DNA from: an uncultured Lachnospiraceae bacterium
Lineage (GTDB): Bacteria; Bacillota; Clostridia; Lachnospirales; Lachnospiraceae
Assembly: GCA_910588125.1 (NCBI GenBank)
Contig: CAJUPI010000003.1
Span: 1-64,000 of the forward strand
DNA length: 64,000 nt
Direction of reading: 5' to 3'
Shown in pieces: positions 17,347 through 25,884 of the stretch. Numbering within the stretch: the stretch's first letter is position 1; each line of letters opens with the position of its first letter. A program made the position numbers and the translations under genes. Under the pieces are notes generated by a model. The model made no database searches and had not been told where the DNA came from. It saw only the letters and a program-made list of their open reading frames with translations.

Positions 17347-17739
17347 ATGGAGAAGATTTATCAGGTGGCGCTTCTCCTGTCAGCAGGGATCATGGCAGTG
17401 GGGACTGTTTTGTGTCAGGCCGTTCCGTCCTGGCTGATTGGGCTTTTTGCCACCAGCCAGGAGACGCTTGCGGCGGGAACAATAGCACTGCGGATTATCA
17501 GTGCAGGTTTTCTGGTGTCTTCGGTTTCTGTCATATCCTCGGGAGCGCTGGAGGGATTGGGGAAGGGCGGTCCGTCTTTGATGATATCATTGCTGCGATA
17601 TGTATTTGTGATGATTCCGGCATCGTTTGTGCTCAGCCGGATGTTTGGTGCTGTGGGGGTCTAGCACGGGTTCTGGGTGACAGAGGCGGTGACGGCGGTT
17701 GCGTCATATATGATTTATCGCAGAGAATTGAATCAATAA
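17347..17739 (+). pseudogene. C-terminal fragment of a MATE efflux protein with an amber codon
   Basis: The frame encodes three hydrophobic segments that match the last quarter of MATE transporters (FATSQETLAAGTIALRIIS, SSGALEGLGKGGPSLMISLLRY). The N-terminal three quarters are absent, replaced by the terminator region. TAG at 17662-17664 interrupts GVGV-stop-HGFWVTEAVTAVASYMIYRREL; MATE proteins usually have Trp here, so a TGG-to-TAG change is likely. The frame then runs to TAA at 17737-17739. It is a decayed remnant, next to an intact MATE gene of which it may be an old duplicate. Confidence 0.8.
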
Positions 17740-17754
17740 AAATTTTTCTTGCCA

Positions 17755-17785
17755 TTGACTCTACAATAGTTATAGACTTTATAAT
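17755..17785 (+). promoter_or_regulatory. MerR-type promoter of the MATE efflux operon
   Basis: TTGACT (17755-17760) and TATAAT (17780-17785) are 19 bases apart, the overlong spacing remodelled by MerR-family activators. The spacer holds the imperfect dyad CTCTACAATAGTTATAGA. The MerR gene of the same operon (19499-20326) is the obvious regulator. A family B element separates this promoter from the first gene. Confidence 0.75.
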
Positions 17786-17812
17786 GCGAGCTATGGAGAA
17801 TAAGAGGCAAGC

Positions 17813-18121
17813 AATGTTATTAGGTTAATTTTCTCGGAAGGTACGCCATGGAAAGAGGAGCAGGAAGAGGCGGGAAATGCTCTGCTGATTTTTTCCAGTT
17901 TCGGGATCAAGAATTTCTAAAATCTCTGATTTTTGCTAAGGGCGAAATGAAAAGGCCCAAACTCGCTTCGATCAGACAGAGTGGATTTTCGTTTCCACGC
18001 AAAATTCAGAGATTTAAGGAATTCTAAATCCCTGCAAAGTCAAAATTAGCAGAGCATTTCCCGCCTCTTCCCACTCCTTTTTCCATGGCTGAGTATTCTC
18101 AGAGCTAAACTTAATGACATT
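17813..18121. repeat. Family B palindromic element, full copy inside a 5' leader
   Basis: A 309-bp self-complementary element with ends AATGTTATT and AATGACATT. The arms pair over most of their length (CCATGGAAAGAGGAGCAGGA with TCCCACTCCTTTTTCCATGG; GCTCTGCTGATTTT with AAAATTAGCAGAGC). It is flanked, one base outside each end, by AAGAGGCAAG (17802-17811) and AAGAGACAAG (18123-18132), 9 of 10 identical, which looks like a target-site duplication. It lies between the MerR-type promoter and the MATE start codon. Confidence 0.9.
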
Positions 18122-18144
18122 GAAGAGACAAGAGGTGGATATTT

Positions 18145-19485
18145 ATGGAAAAAAATCTGACTACAGGCAGTGTGTTGAAAACGGTTCTTTCTTTTTCGTT
18201 GCCGTATCTGTTATCCTATTTTTTACAGACGCTGTATGGTATGGCGGATTTATTTATCATTGGACAGTTTAACGGTGTGGAAAGCACTACGGCGGTTTCC
18301 ATCGGCAGTCAGGTCATGCATATGCTGACAGTCATGATAGTGGGTCTGGCGATGGGCTCGACGGTGATGATCGGGCAGGCAATCGGCGCACAAAAGAAAG
18401 AGCAGGCATCCCTGGCGATAGGAAATACAGCCACGCTGTTCATGGCGCTTTCTGTGGCTTTGACAGCCGGGTTGCTTTTTGCCGTGAAACCGATCGTAGC
18501 GGTAATGTCTACACCGGCAGAGGCGGCGGCAAAGACGGTTTCTTATCTTACCATTTGCTTTGTGGGGATTCCGTTTATTACCGCTTATAATATAATCAGC
18601 TCTATCTTCCGGGGGATGGGAGATTCCAAAAGCCCCATGTATTTTATTGCCATTGCCTGCGGCGCAAATATCGTTTTGGATTACCTTTTTATCGGGAGGA
18701 TGGGGCTTGGGCCGGCAGGGGCGGCGCTGGGGACTACTTTATCCCAGACTATCAGTGTGATCGTATCTTTGCTTATCATTCGGAGACGAAAAACAGGTAT
18801 CGCTCTTGGGGCGGATAATTTTAAGCCATGCCGGAAAACTATGGCGGGATTGCTAAAAGTCGGAGTCCCGATTGCTTTGCAGGATGGTTTTATCCAGATT
18901 GCATTTATTGTTATTACCGTTATTGTAAATAAGCGGGGGCTGAATGATGCGGCGGCAGTGGGGATCGTGGAGAAAATCATCGGAATTTTATTTCTCGTTC
19001 CGTCCTCCATGCTTCAGACGGTTTCGGCATTGTGTGCGCAGAATATCGGCGCCGGCAAGCATGAACGGGCGCGCCTTACCCTGGGCTATGGCTGTCTGAT
19101 GACTGTAATTTGGGGCACGGCGGCAGTTGTTGTGATGCAGCTGGATGCCGAGCGTTTCATCGGATTGTTTTCAGACAGCAGAGAAGTGGTATTGATGGGA
19201 GGGCAATATATGCGGGGATATGTATGGGACTCGATCCTTGCAGGAATCCATTTTTGTTTCAGCGGCTATTTTTGTGCCTACGGCTTGTCAGGAATCTCCT
19301 TTGCCCACAATTCCATTTCTATTCTCTGCGCCCGGATTCCGCTTTCTTATCTGGCGTCAAAATATTTTGTGGACACGCTTTTTCCGATGGGACTGGCTTC
19401 TACAGTGGGATCCGGAGTTTCGGCGGTGATTTGCGTAGGGGTTTTCTTTTGGATGAACCGGCGCCTTCGGGCAGAGAAAAGATGA
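18145..19485 (+). CDS. MATE-family multidrug efflux transporter
   Basis: A 446-residue, 12-helix transporter of the MATE family that exports cationic drugs using an ion gradient. It starts at ATG with AGAGGTGG upstream, and the sequence carries typical family segments (LPYLLSYFLQTLYGMADLFIIG, VMIGQAIGAQKKEQ, NIISSIFRGMGDSKSPM, LQTVSALCAQNIGAGKHERAR). It is followed after 13 bases by a MerR regulator with a drug-binding domain, so expression is probably induced by the substrate through the 19-bp-spacer promoter. The leader of the message contains the family B hairpin. Confidence 0.93.
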   Translation: MEKNLTTGSVLKTVLSFSLPYLLSYFLQTLYGMADLFIIGQFNGVESTTAVSIGSQVMHMLTVMIVGLAMGSTVMIGQAIGAQKKEQASLAIGNTATLFMALSVALTAGLLFAVKPIVAVMSTPAEAAAKTVSYLTICFVGIPFITAYNIISSIFRGMGDSKSPMYFIAIACGANIVLDYLFIGRMGLGPAGAALGTTLSQTISVIVSLLIIRRRKTGIALGADNFKPCRKTMAGLLKVGVPIALQDGFIQIAFIVITVIVNKRGLNDAAAVGIVEKIIGILFLVPSSMLQTVSALCAQNIGAGKHERARLTLGYGCLMTVIWGTAAVVVMQLDAERFIGLFSDSREVVLMGGQYMRGYVWDSILAGIHFCFSGYFCAYGLSGISFAHNSISILCARIPLSYLASKYFVDTLFPMGLASTVGSGVSAVICVGVFFWMNRRLRAEKR

Positions 19486-19498
19486 GGGTATAATAAGG

Positions 19499-20326
19499 AT
19501 GGAAAAACAAGAGCTGTTCCAGATAGGAGAGGTAGCGAGAATGTTCCACTTAAGTGTGGGGTCTCTCCGCCATTATGAGAAGATCGGTTTGCTGGAGCCG
19601 GAATATGTAGATCCGGAGACGGGATATCGCTATTACAGTATCCGCCAGTTTGAATGTCTGAATACCATCCGCTATCTGCGGGTGCTTGACATGCCGCTGC
19701 CCCGGATTGCCGGATTTTTAAAGAATCGTGATGTGAGCAAAATGCAAAAGATGCTTCGGCAGCAGAGAGAGGAGGTTATCCGTAAGCAGAAGGAGCTGCA
19801 GACCGTCGAAAGGAAAATCAGCAACCGGCTTTTGCAGCTGGAAGATGCACTGGCTTCCCAGTTTGATGTTATTCAGAGGATACGGACAGAACCGCGCCGT
19901 ATCGCATGGATACGCAATAATCTTTCCATAAGCTCCTATTTGGATCTGGAAACCTCAATTCGCCAGTTGGTGAAGCATCAGAAGGATGCGATTGTTTTTC
20001 TCGGGAAAGTAGGAGTCGGTATAGCCAGGGAGCATTTGGAGAAAAAGCAGTATGCCAGCTATGACGTGGTATTCCTGATGCTGGATCCGGAGGACTCTTA
20101 TGAGGGGGATACCGAGAAGCTGCCGGAAGAAAATTGTCTGTCCATACGGTTTTGCGGCAGCCACCAGGAAGCGCCGGCATACTATAAGAAGCTGGATGAG
20201 TTTATGTCTGTTCATGGGTTGAAAATCAATGGGTTTTCACGGGAGATTACGATGATTGATTATGGGTTTACTGGTGATACGAGCCAGTTTGTCACGGAGA
20301 TCCAGATACCGGTGGGGGAGGGATAG
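19499..20326 (+). CDS. MerR-family regulator with GyrI-like effector domain
   Basis: A 275-residue activator like BltR/BmrR. The N-terminal winged helix (FQIGEVARMFHLSVGSLRHYEKIGLLEPEYVDPETGYRYY) is followed by a long coiled-coil dimer helix (about 85-120) and a C-terminal domain (about 125-275) of the GyrI-like drug-binding type. Such proteins bind the dyad in an overlong promoter spacer and turn on transcription when a hydrophobic cation binds. The matching promoter is at 17755-17785. The gene lies 13 bases after MATE in one operon. Confidence 0.88.
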   Translation: MEKQELFQIGEVARMFHLSVGSLRHYEKIGLLEPEYVDPETGYRYYSIRQFECLNTIRYLRVLDMPLPRIAGFLKNRDVSKMQKMLRQQREEVIRKQKELQTVERKISNRLLQLEDALASQFDVIQRIRTEPRRIAWIRNNLSISSYLDLETSIRQLVKHQKDAIVFLGKVGVGIAREHLEKKQYASYDVVFLMLDPEDSYEGDTEKLPEENCLSIRFCGSHQEAPAYYKKLDEFMSVHGLKINGFSREITMIDYGFTGDTSQFVTEIQIPVGEG

Positions 20327-20336
20327 CGGGGGAGTG

Positions 20337-20525
20337 AAATTTTCTCAGAAGGTACGCCATGGAAAAAGGAGCGAAAAGAGGCGGGAAAGGGTCTGCTGGT
20401 TTTTCCGGTTTCGGGATCGAGAATTCCTAAAATCCCTGCAAAGTCAAAATCAGCAGATCCTTTCCCGCCTCTTCCCACTCCTTTTTCCATGGCTGAGTAT
20501 TCTCAGTGCTAAAATTAATGACATT
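20337..20525. repeat. Family B element, internally deleted copy
   Basis: The copy keeps both outer arms (GGTACGCCATGGAAAAAGGA and CTCCTTTTTCCATGGCTGAG) and the right end TTAATGACATT, but the apical third present at 17813 and 42400 is missing. The left end is eroded. It begins 10 bases after the MerR stop codon and could form a terminator-like hairpin for the efflux operon. Confidence 0.85.
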
Positions 20526-20848
20526 GGAGGCCGGAGCTAGGCCCCTGCCCGTTCGTGTTCCTTTTTCGCTGCTCTTTCGCTTTTGGTGACGGCGATTGTT
20601 TATGTTGTTTCCTGTATCAGGATAATCAAGAGGGTGTTGTAAAATAAACCGCTCGTTCTTTCGATTTATTTTGCAATACCCTCTTTGTAGTATCAAAAAT
20701 ATATAGAAGTAGTCGATCCTGCTGGAGCATGGCAGTAGCAATGCCGGCAATTAGCAACCGTTAAAATCATTTTGCCAGCTGTGTACCTCCTGCGATCGCT
20801 CGCCTCCGGTGCTATCCAGCAATTGCCATGGAAAAAATAACAAAAAGA
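20526..20848. other. Non-coding gap with a short family A hairpin
   Basis: No credible reading frame, tRNA or strong promoter is seen here apart from the family A derivative at 20629-20685. A short hairpin CTGC/GCAG lies near 20730. The rest is unexplained. Confidence 0.5.
20629..20685. repeat. Family A palindrome, short derivative
   Basis: AGAGGGTGTTGTAAAATAAA and its near complement TTTATTTTGCAATACCCTCT enclose only CCGCTCGTTCTTTCGA. These are the outer ends of the 171-175 bp element at 2954 and 62561 with the centre removed. Confidence 0.85.
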
Positions 20849-20877
20849 TTGATAAATCAAACAAAAAGTATTAGAAT
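20849..20877 (+). promoter_or_regulatory. Promoter of the SMP-30 gene
   Basis: TTGATA (20849-20854) and TAGAAT (20872-20877) have a 17-base spacer. The spacer contains ACAAAAAGTAT, also found in the spacer of the promoter at 21810-21838, hinting at shared control. Confidence 0.5.
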
Positions 20878-20899
20878 AAAAGAAAAAGGAGGAATTTTT

Positions 20900-21739
20900 A
20901 TGTTATACGAAAGCTTTATTTTTACACCGCCCGGAGGATTTACGAAAGGGATTGAGGGGCCGGCGTGTGATTGGGAGGGAAATCTGTATGCGGTTAATTA
21001 TCGGGAGCAGCATACCATCGGTAAGGTTACGCCGGAAGGGGAGTGCTCGGTATTTGTCACCTTGCCCGGCGGGAGTATTGGAAACGGAATCCGGTTTAAC
21101 AGTAAGGGAGAAATGCTGATTGCGGATTATACCAATCATAATATTTTAAAAGTGGACATGGATACACGCCGGATATCGGTGCTGGCGCATGAAGAGAAAA
21201 TGAACCAGCCTAATGATATCTGTATTACGAGAGATGATATTGTGTTTGCCTCCGATCCTCTCTGGAAGGAGGAAACAGGAAAATTGTGGCGTATTTTGCC
21301 GGATGGAACCGTTGACTTGATGGAGGACGGGATGGGGACTACTAACGGGATTGAGGTGAGCCCGGACGAAAAGACGCTGTATGTCAATGAGTCCAGGCAG
21401 AGGAAGATATGGGCGTATGATCTGGAGGCGGGAAAGCTGTCTCATAAGCGCCTGTTTTATGCGTTTGAGGATTATCAGATGGATGGAATGCGCTGTGATG
21501 AGGAAGGGAATCTATATGTTACCCGTTATGACAAAGGGACAGTGATTATCCTTTCTCCTGAGGGCAGACCGATTCGGGAGATATATTTGAGCGGGAAAAA
21601 ATGCTCGAATATTGCTTTTGGCGGGCCGGATGGCAAAACCTGTTATGTGACTTTGGCGGATACGGGGAATATTGATTGCTTTTATACGGAAATTCCGGGA
21701 AGAGCATACATGCTTTTTTGGGAAAATACAAATTTTTAG
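20900..21739 (+). CDS. SMP-30/gluconolactonase-family protein
   Basis: A 279-residue six-bladed beta-propeller of the SMP-30/Gluconolactonase/LRE-like family, whose members hydrolyse sugar lactones with a bound divalent cation. Visible repeats are EGPACDWEGNLYAVNY, NGIRFNSKGEMLIADY, NDICITRDDIVFASDP, NGIEVSPDEKTLYVNES and DGMRCDEEGNLYVTRY. The acidic residues of the metal site fit E in IEGPACD, N in QPNDI, N in TNGIEV and D in MDGMRCD. There is no signal peptide. The start at 20900 follows AAAGGAGG at 8 bases; the frame open from 20828 lacks a ribosome site. It may act on a sugar acid produced by the catabolic operon downstream; that is inference. Confidence 0.85.
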   Translation: MLYESFIFTPPGGFTKGIEGPACDWEGNLYAVNYREQHTIGKVTPEGECSVFVTLPGGSIGNGIRFNSKGEMLIADYTNHNILKVDMDTRRISVLAHEEKMNQPNDICITRDDIVFASDPLWKEETGKLWRILPDGTVDLMEDGMGTTNGIEVSPDEKTLYVNESRQRKIWAYDLEAGKLSHKRLFYAFEDYQMDGMRCDEEGNLYVTRYDKGTVIILSPEGRPIREIYLSGKKCSNIAFGGPDGKTCYVTLADTGNIDCFYTEIPGRAYMLFWENTNF

Positions 21740-21782
21740 ATTTGAGAAGAAAAAAATGGAGATTACGCGATAAAAAATGAAT

Positions 21783-21863
21783 AAAAGTTTGAAAAAAGAT
21801 AAGAATCCATTGACTTCTTACAAAAAGTATGATATAAATAAAATAGCTCATAAAAAGTTTGAA
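21783..21863 (+). promoter_or_regulatory. Promoter of the YheO-like regulator operon, flanked by 11-bp direct repeats
   Basis: TTGACT (21810-21815) and TATAAA (21833-21838) have a 17-base spacer containing ACAAAAAGTAT. The direct repeat AAAAGTTTGAA stands on each side, at 21783-21793 and 21853-21863, and could be an operator pair. Confidence 0.6.
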
Positions 21864-21976
21864 GTAATCGAGTTTTACTTGAAAGAAACCAGACGAAATG
21901 TTATCATTTTCTTGTTTCCTGGGTTTTTATGACGTGAGAAACGAAATAAAAAATAAAAATGAGGAATGGTGACAAT

Positions 21977-22627
21977 ATGAAAAACATTTATGAACAGTGG
22001 AATCTGCTGCAAAACATTATGGATATGCTGGAGAATCAGTTCGGTTCTTCCTGCGAGGTGGTATTGCATGATCTGACGAAGGATTATAATCACACGATCG
22101 TGGATATCAGAAACGGCCACTTGACGGGGAGAGAGATCGGCGGATGCGGAAGCAATTTAGGACTGGAGATTCTGCGGGGGAATAGCGTGAACGGAAACCG
22201 GTACAATTATATTACGCATACCAGAGACGGGAAAATATTGCGATCCTCTTCCATTTATCTTCGGGATGATAAGGATAATGTAGTAGGTTCGCTCTGCGTG
22301 AATCTGGATATTACGGAAACGATCCGGTTTGAAGAGTATTTAAAAAACTATAATCATTATGAGCTGGAAAGCAATGAAGAGCATCAGGAAAACGAGATAT
22401 TTGCTCAAAATGTAGGGCAGCTTTTTGATTATCTGTTTCAGGACGGGGTGAAAAAGCTGGGAAAGGCTCCGGAGGAGATGAACCGGGAGGAGAAGATGGA
22501 GCTGCTGCGGTATCTGGATAAAAAAGGCGCCTTTTTGATTTCAAAATCCGGAGTGAGGGCCTGTGAGCTGCTTCAGATTTCAAAATTTACATTGTATAAC
22601 TATCTGGATGCGATACGAGAAGAATGA
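21977..22627 (+). CDS. YheO/DauR-like transcriptional regulator (PAS + HTH_22)
   Basis: A 216-residue regulator. The N-terminal YheO-like PAS domain (about 1-115) has EVVLHDL, TIVDIRNGHLTGREIG and GSLCVNLDIT; the C-terminal HTH_22 (about 150-216) has KMELLRYLDKKGAFLISKSG and LLQISKFTLYNYL. DauR of Pseudomonas, in this family, controls D-arginine use. Here the gene leads an operon with an N-acyl-D-amino-acid deacylase, so a D-amino-acid-type inducer is reasonable. ATG 21977 is preferred to 21959, which lacks a ribosome site. RidA follows after 19 bases. Confidence 0.85.
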   Translation: MKNIYEQWNLLQNIMDMLENQFGSSCEVVLHDLTKDYNHTIVDIRNGHLTGREIGGCGSNLGLEILRGNSVNGNRYNYITHTRDGKILRSSSIYLRDDKDNVVGSLCVNLDITETIRFEEYLKNYNHYELESNEEHQENEIFAQNVGQLFDYLFQDGVKKLGKAPEEMNREEKMELLRYLDKKGAFLISKSGVRACELLQISKFTLYNYLDAIREE

Positions 22628-22646
22628 AGAGGAGGTAGATGTATGT

Positions 22647-23135
22647 ATGGGGTTGATTGAGAAGAAGCTGGAGGAATTGGGGTATGAGCTTCCGGTATGT
22701 CCTAAGCCGGTGGCAGCTTATCAGCCGGCAGTTACTTTTATGGGAAAGCTGGTCTACATATCCGGGCAGGATTGCCGCAAGGATGGCGAACTGGTGCACA
22801 GTGGAAAACTGGGCGAGCAGGTGACGGTAGAGGAAGGACAGGTGTGTGCGAGGCAGTCTATCCTGAATTGCCTGGCGGCTCTGAAATATGAGATCGGGGA
22901 TCTGGACAAGGTTGAGCGGATTGTGAAGGTTTTGGGGTTTGTGGCCAGCGCGCCGGGATTTGGGGAACAGCCGTATGTGATTAATGGCGCATCAGAGCTT
23001 TTGATTCGCTTGTTTGGGGAAAAGGGAAGGCACGCCAGAGCAGCTTTGGGAACGAATGAGCTTCCATTTGGAACTCCGGTGGAGATTGAAATGATTGTAG
23101 AGCTGAAAGAGGACTGTCAGAAAATGGCGGTATAG
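22647..23135 (+). CDS. RidA/YjgF-family protein
   Basis: A 162-residue member of the RidA/YjgF/UK114 family (the longer YjgF-like type with VYISGQDCRKDGELVHSGKLG, ARQSILNCLAALK and FGEKGRHARAALGTNELPFGTPVEIEMIVEL). RidA proteins hydrolyse reactive enamine/imine products of PLP enzymes. The PLP enzyme two genes downstream makes that role likely here. ATG 22647 is the only nearby start in frame without an early stop and has GGAGG 11 bases upstream. Confidence 0.88.
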   Translation: MGLIEKKLEELGYELPVCPKPVAAYQPAVTFMGKLVYISGQDCRKDGELVHSGKLGEQVTVEEGQVCARQSILNCLAALKYEIGDLDKVERIVKVLGFVASAPGFGEQPYVINGASELLIRLFGEKGRHARAALGTNELPFGTPVEIEMIVELKEDCQKMAV

Positions 23136-23146
23136 GAGGGCAGGGC

Positions 23147-24736
23147 ATGGAGCTGCTGATCAAAAATGGAAGAGTTGTTGATGGGACAGGCGTCAGGCCA
23201 TATGTAGCCGATATTCTGATAGATCATGGGAAGATTGTGGATATCGGGCGATGGGAGGAGACGGTTGCCCGAAGGACGATAGATGCCAGAGGAAAGATCG
23301 TTTCTCCGGGATTTATTGATTGCCATACGCATTCGGAAATCAGCCTGATGCATAACCGGCAACATCCTAACGCTGTATATCAGGGCATTGCAACCGTGGT
23401 CACTGGCATGTGCGGTTTGGGGTTTGCTCCTGTGAAAAAAGAAAATTTTGAAAATGCCATAAAAGTAAACGCCGGGATATTTTCTGATGTATCCGGACAA
23501 TTGCCCCGGTGGGAGCGCTTTGAAGATTACTTGGCCTTGCTGGATGGCTGCGCGGTTAATGTGGCTTCTAATGTGACGCATAATGCGGTCCGCCAGATGG
23601 CAACGGATTTTACTTCACAGCCTTTGAAGGGCAAGGCGCTTGATGTGGCAAAGGAGCAGCTTGGCAGGGCATTTGAGGAAGGCGCGGTAGGATTTTCCGT
23701 GGGACTTAGCTATTACCCGGGAACCTACAGCGACACGGAAGAGCTGATTGAATTGTGTAAAGTGGTAAAGCAATTTGACGGAGTGTTTTGTGTGCATCTC
23801 AGGCTGAATACCATCGGACCGGAGTTTGATCCGATTCAGGAGATGGTCCGCGTGGCGTCAGCAACTGGTGTCCGAATGCACATGCTTCATCACCGGACCA
23901 AATATCCGTCTACCATGGGCCATATAGAGAAGATACTGGAACCATTTGACGAATGTAAACGGTATGGCTCTCAAGTAACCTTTGAGTATTATCCGTATTT
24001 GACTGGCAGTGGATATATGGTGGTCTTATTGCCGGGATGGATTCAGGACGGGGGATATCCGTCGATTATGGAAAGGCTGACCGACCCGAAGCAAAGAGAC
24101 CGGATACGAAAGGATATTGAGCAACGTTATCCGTTGATAGTCGGGAGCGGGACTACCGGGGTGATCACGCATTTGAAGGATCCCTATTCAGAATATCTGG
24201 GCAGGACCTTTGAGGAGGTTGCCGCGATGCAGCAGAAGTCGATCCCGGAGATGATTATTGATTTGCTGGCGGATAATGAGCTGGAAGTGGGTTTCCATGG
24301 GACAGAGCCACAGGATAAGGCGATTCAGCATCAGCTGTTTGAGGATCAGTATCACATGTTTCAGAAGGACAACTATACCATTGGCAGTGACACGATTCCG
24401 ACAGGAGAGTGGTGTCATCCGCGAACCTTTGGCACCTATCCGAGGATAATCCGTCAGGCGTTGGCCCATGGAATGCCGATTGAGGAAATTGTCAAAAAGA
24501 TAACGTATCTGCCGGCTCAGATTTACGGACTGGAGGGCAGGGGGATACTCAAGAAGGGCTACCAGGCAGACGTGGTGATTTTTGATCATGAGAGGATAAA
24601 GGATTGCGCCACTTATGAAATGCCGAGAAAGAGGCCGCAAGGTGTGGATACATTGATTGTGAACGGCAAGATTGTTATGGAAGATACAGGGATCAGCGGC
24701 CTGCTTCCCGGCCGGGCGATAAAGAAAGGGCGGTGA
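23147..24736 (+). CDS. N-acyl-D-amino-acid deacylase (D-aminoacylase)
   Basis: A 529-residue amidohydrolase. The metal-binding H60-T-H62 of GFIDCHTHSE, the conserved C89 in TGMCGLGF, the HLR segment near 225, HMLHH near 245 and the C-terminal amidohydrolase beta-domain (ADVVIFDHERIKD, VDTLIVNGKIVMED) are all present. D-aminoacylases release D-amino acids from N-acyl forms, for example from peptidoglycan-derived or bacterial metabolites. It sits 11 bases after RidA and 6 bases before the PLP enzyme, which would use the freed D-amino acid. Exact substrate cannot be read from sequence. Confidence 0.88.
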   Translation: MELLIKNGRVVDGTGVRPYVADILIDHGKIVDIGRWEETVARRTIDARGKIVSPGFIDCHTHSEISLMHNRQHPNAVYQGIATVVTGMCGLGFAPVKKENFENAIKVNAGIFSDVSGQLPRWERFEDYLALLDGCAVNVASNVTHNAVRQMATDFTSQPLKGKALDVAKEQLGRAFEEGAVGFSVGLSYYPGTYSDTEELIELCKVVKQFDGVFCVHLRLNTIGPEFDPIQEMVRVASATGVRMHMLHHRTKYPSTMGHIEKILEPFDECKRYGSQVTFEYYPYLTGSGYMVVLLPGWIQDGGYPSIMERLTDPKQRDRIRKDIEQRYPLIVGSGTTGVITHLKDPYSEYLGRTFEEVAAMQQKSIPEMIIDLLADNELEVGFHGTEPQDKAIQHQLFEDQYHMFQKDNYTIGSDTIPTGEWCHPRTFGTYPRIIRQALAHGMPIEEIVKKITYLPAQIYGLEGRGILKKGYQADVVIFDHERIKDCATYEMPRKRPQGVDTLIVNGKIVMEDTGISGLLPGRAIKKGR

Positions 24737-24742
24737 TGCCGG

Positions 24743-25873
24743 ATGTCAATATACGAAGAGCTGGGACTTAAACCCTTTATCAATGCCAGTGAACCTTATA
24801 CAAGAAATGGCGGTTCTGTCATGAGCAGGCAGGTAATAGAAGCCATGGCAGAGGCGGCGGAATGCTTTGTGGATATGGGAACGCTGATCTGCCGGGTGGC
24901 AGAGAGGGCGGCACAATTAAGCGGAAATGACGGGGCGTTTGTCACCAGCGGAGCCGGTGCCGGAGTCGCATTGTCGGCGGCAGCCCTTCTCTGTGAGGCC
25001 AATAAAAACGAGGCGGAGCTTTTGGATGTGTTGCCGGATACCACGAATGTGCAGAGAAATGAGATACTTATTTTCAGGGGAAAGTATCTGGATATCATTC
25101 AATATTGGAAGCTTATACGAGTGTCCGGGGCACGGCTTGTGCTGGTGGATCCCACAAAGGAGGCCATGCTTGAGGCGGTGAATGAAAGGACGGCCGGAGT
25201 GTTTCTTTTTCCTGCTCCGATGTATGAAGAAGGGATTCCGGCCTGTGAGGAGATAATTCCTGTCTTAAAGGAAAAAGGAATTTTGGTAGCAGTAGATGCG
25301 GCGGCACAGCTACCCCCGGTATCGAATCTTTATTATTATACCAGGAAGTTGGGGGCGGATTTGGCTGTATTCAGCGGAGGAAAGCATATCAAAGGACCGC
25401 AATCCACAGGACTGATCGTCGGGAACCGTACACTGACCGGATATTGCCAGAAACTGGCTTGCCCGAATCCGAGGCTGGGACGTGCTTTTAAAGTGGGGAA
25501 AGAAGAATTGGCAGGTTTTATCAAAGCATTGGAGTTGTTTGTGAATGAAAGCGCGGATGAGAGATACCAAAGGCAGAGGGAGCGGCTGGAACGGATACAA
25601 AACAGCCTGGCGGGGATTCCTGATGTCCGCATGGAATTGTGGGAAAAAGGACGACTGGGAACCGAACAACCGTTATTGCTGGTGGATCTGCCTGGTGAAA
25701 AGACCGGAGAAGAATGCTGCCGGTTTACCAGAGCGTATCAGAATCCGGTTGATGTGGGATACTTTAAAAAAGAAAACGGAAGGCCCGGCAGCATTTTTAT
25801 CAATGCCTATCTTTTGAAAGATGGGGAGGAGGATGCGGTTACGGATGCAGTCAGGGCATATCTGGAACAATAG
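24743..25873 (+). CDS. SelA-like PLP-dependent enzyme (DgaE-type lyase or racemase)
   Basis: A 376-residue PLP enzyme related to SelA and D-glucosaminate-6-phosphate ammonia-lyase. The start NASEPYTRNGGSVM, the TSGAGAGVALSAAA cofactor loop, D185 in VAVDAAAQLPP and the Schiff-base K214 in FSGGKHIKGPQSTG are visible. It is a stand-alone metabolic member, not selenocysteine synthase, because the SelA N-terminal tRNA-binding region is missing and no SelB is nearby. Elimination of ammonia from a D-amino acid would give an enamine, the substrate of the RidA protein in the same operon. Confidence 0.85.
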   Translation: MSIYEELGLKPFINASEPYTRNGGSVMSRQVIEAMAEAAECFVDMGTLICRVAERAAQLSGNDGAFVTSGAGAGVALSAAALLCEANKNEAELLDVLPDTTNVQRNEILIFRGKYLDIIQYWKLIRVSGARLVLVDPTKEAMLEAVNERTAGVFLFPAPMYEEGIPACEEIIPVLKEKGILVAVDAAAQLPPVSNLYYYTRKLGADLAVFSGGKHIKGPQSTGLIVGNRTLTGYCQKLACPNPRLGRAFKVGKEELAGFIKALELFVNESADERYQRQRERLERIQNSLAGIPDVRMELWEKGRLGTEQPLLLVDLPGEKTGEECCRFTRAYQNPVDVGYFKKENGRPGSIFINAYLLKDGEEDAVTDAVRAYLEQ

Positions 25874-25884
25874 GGGGCAGGCGG

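Noticed and set aside
17283..17828. A 181-codon frame overlapping the MATE fragment
   Set aside because: It is out of frame with the MATE-like text, which carries the recognisable homology; composition is that of a shadow frame.
24743..25873. Selenocysteine synthase SelA
   Set aside because: The SelA-specific N-terminal region is missing, no SelB or SelD is nearby, and the gene sits in a catabolic operon.
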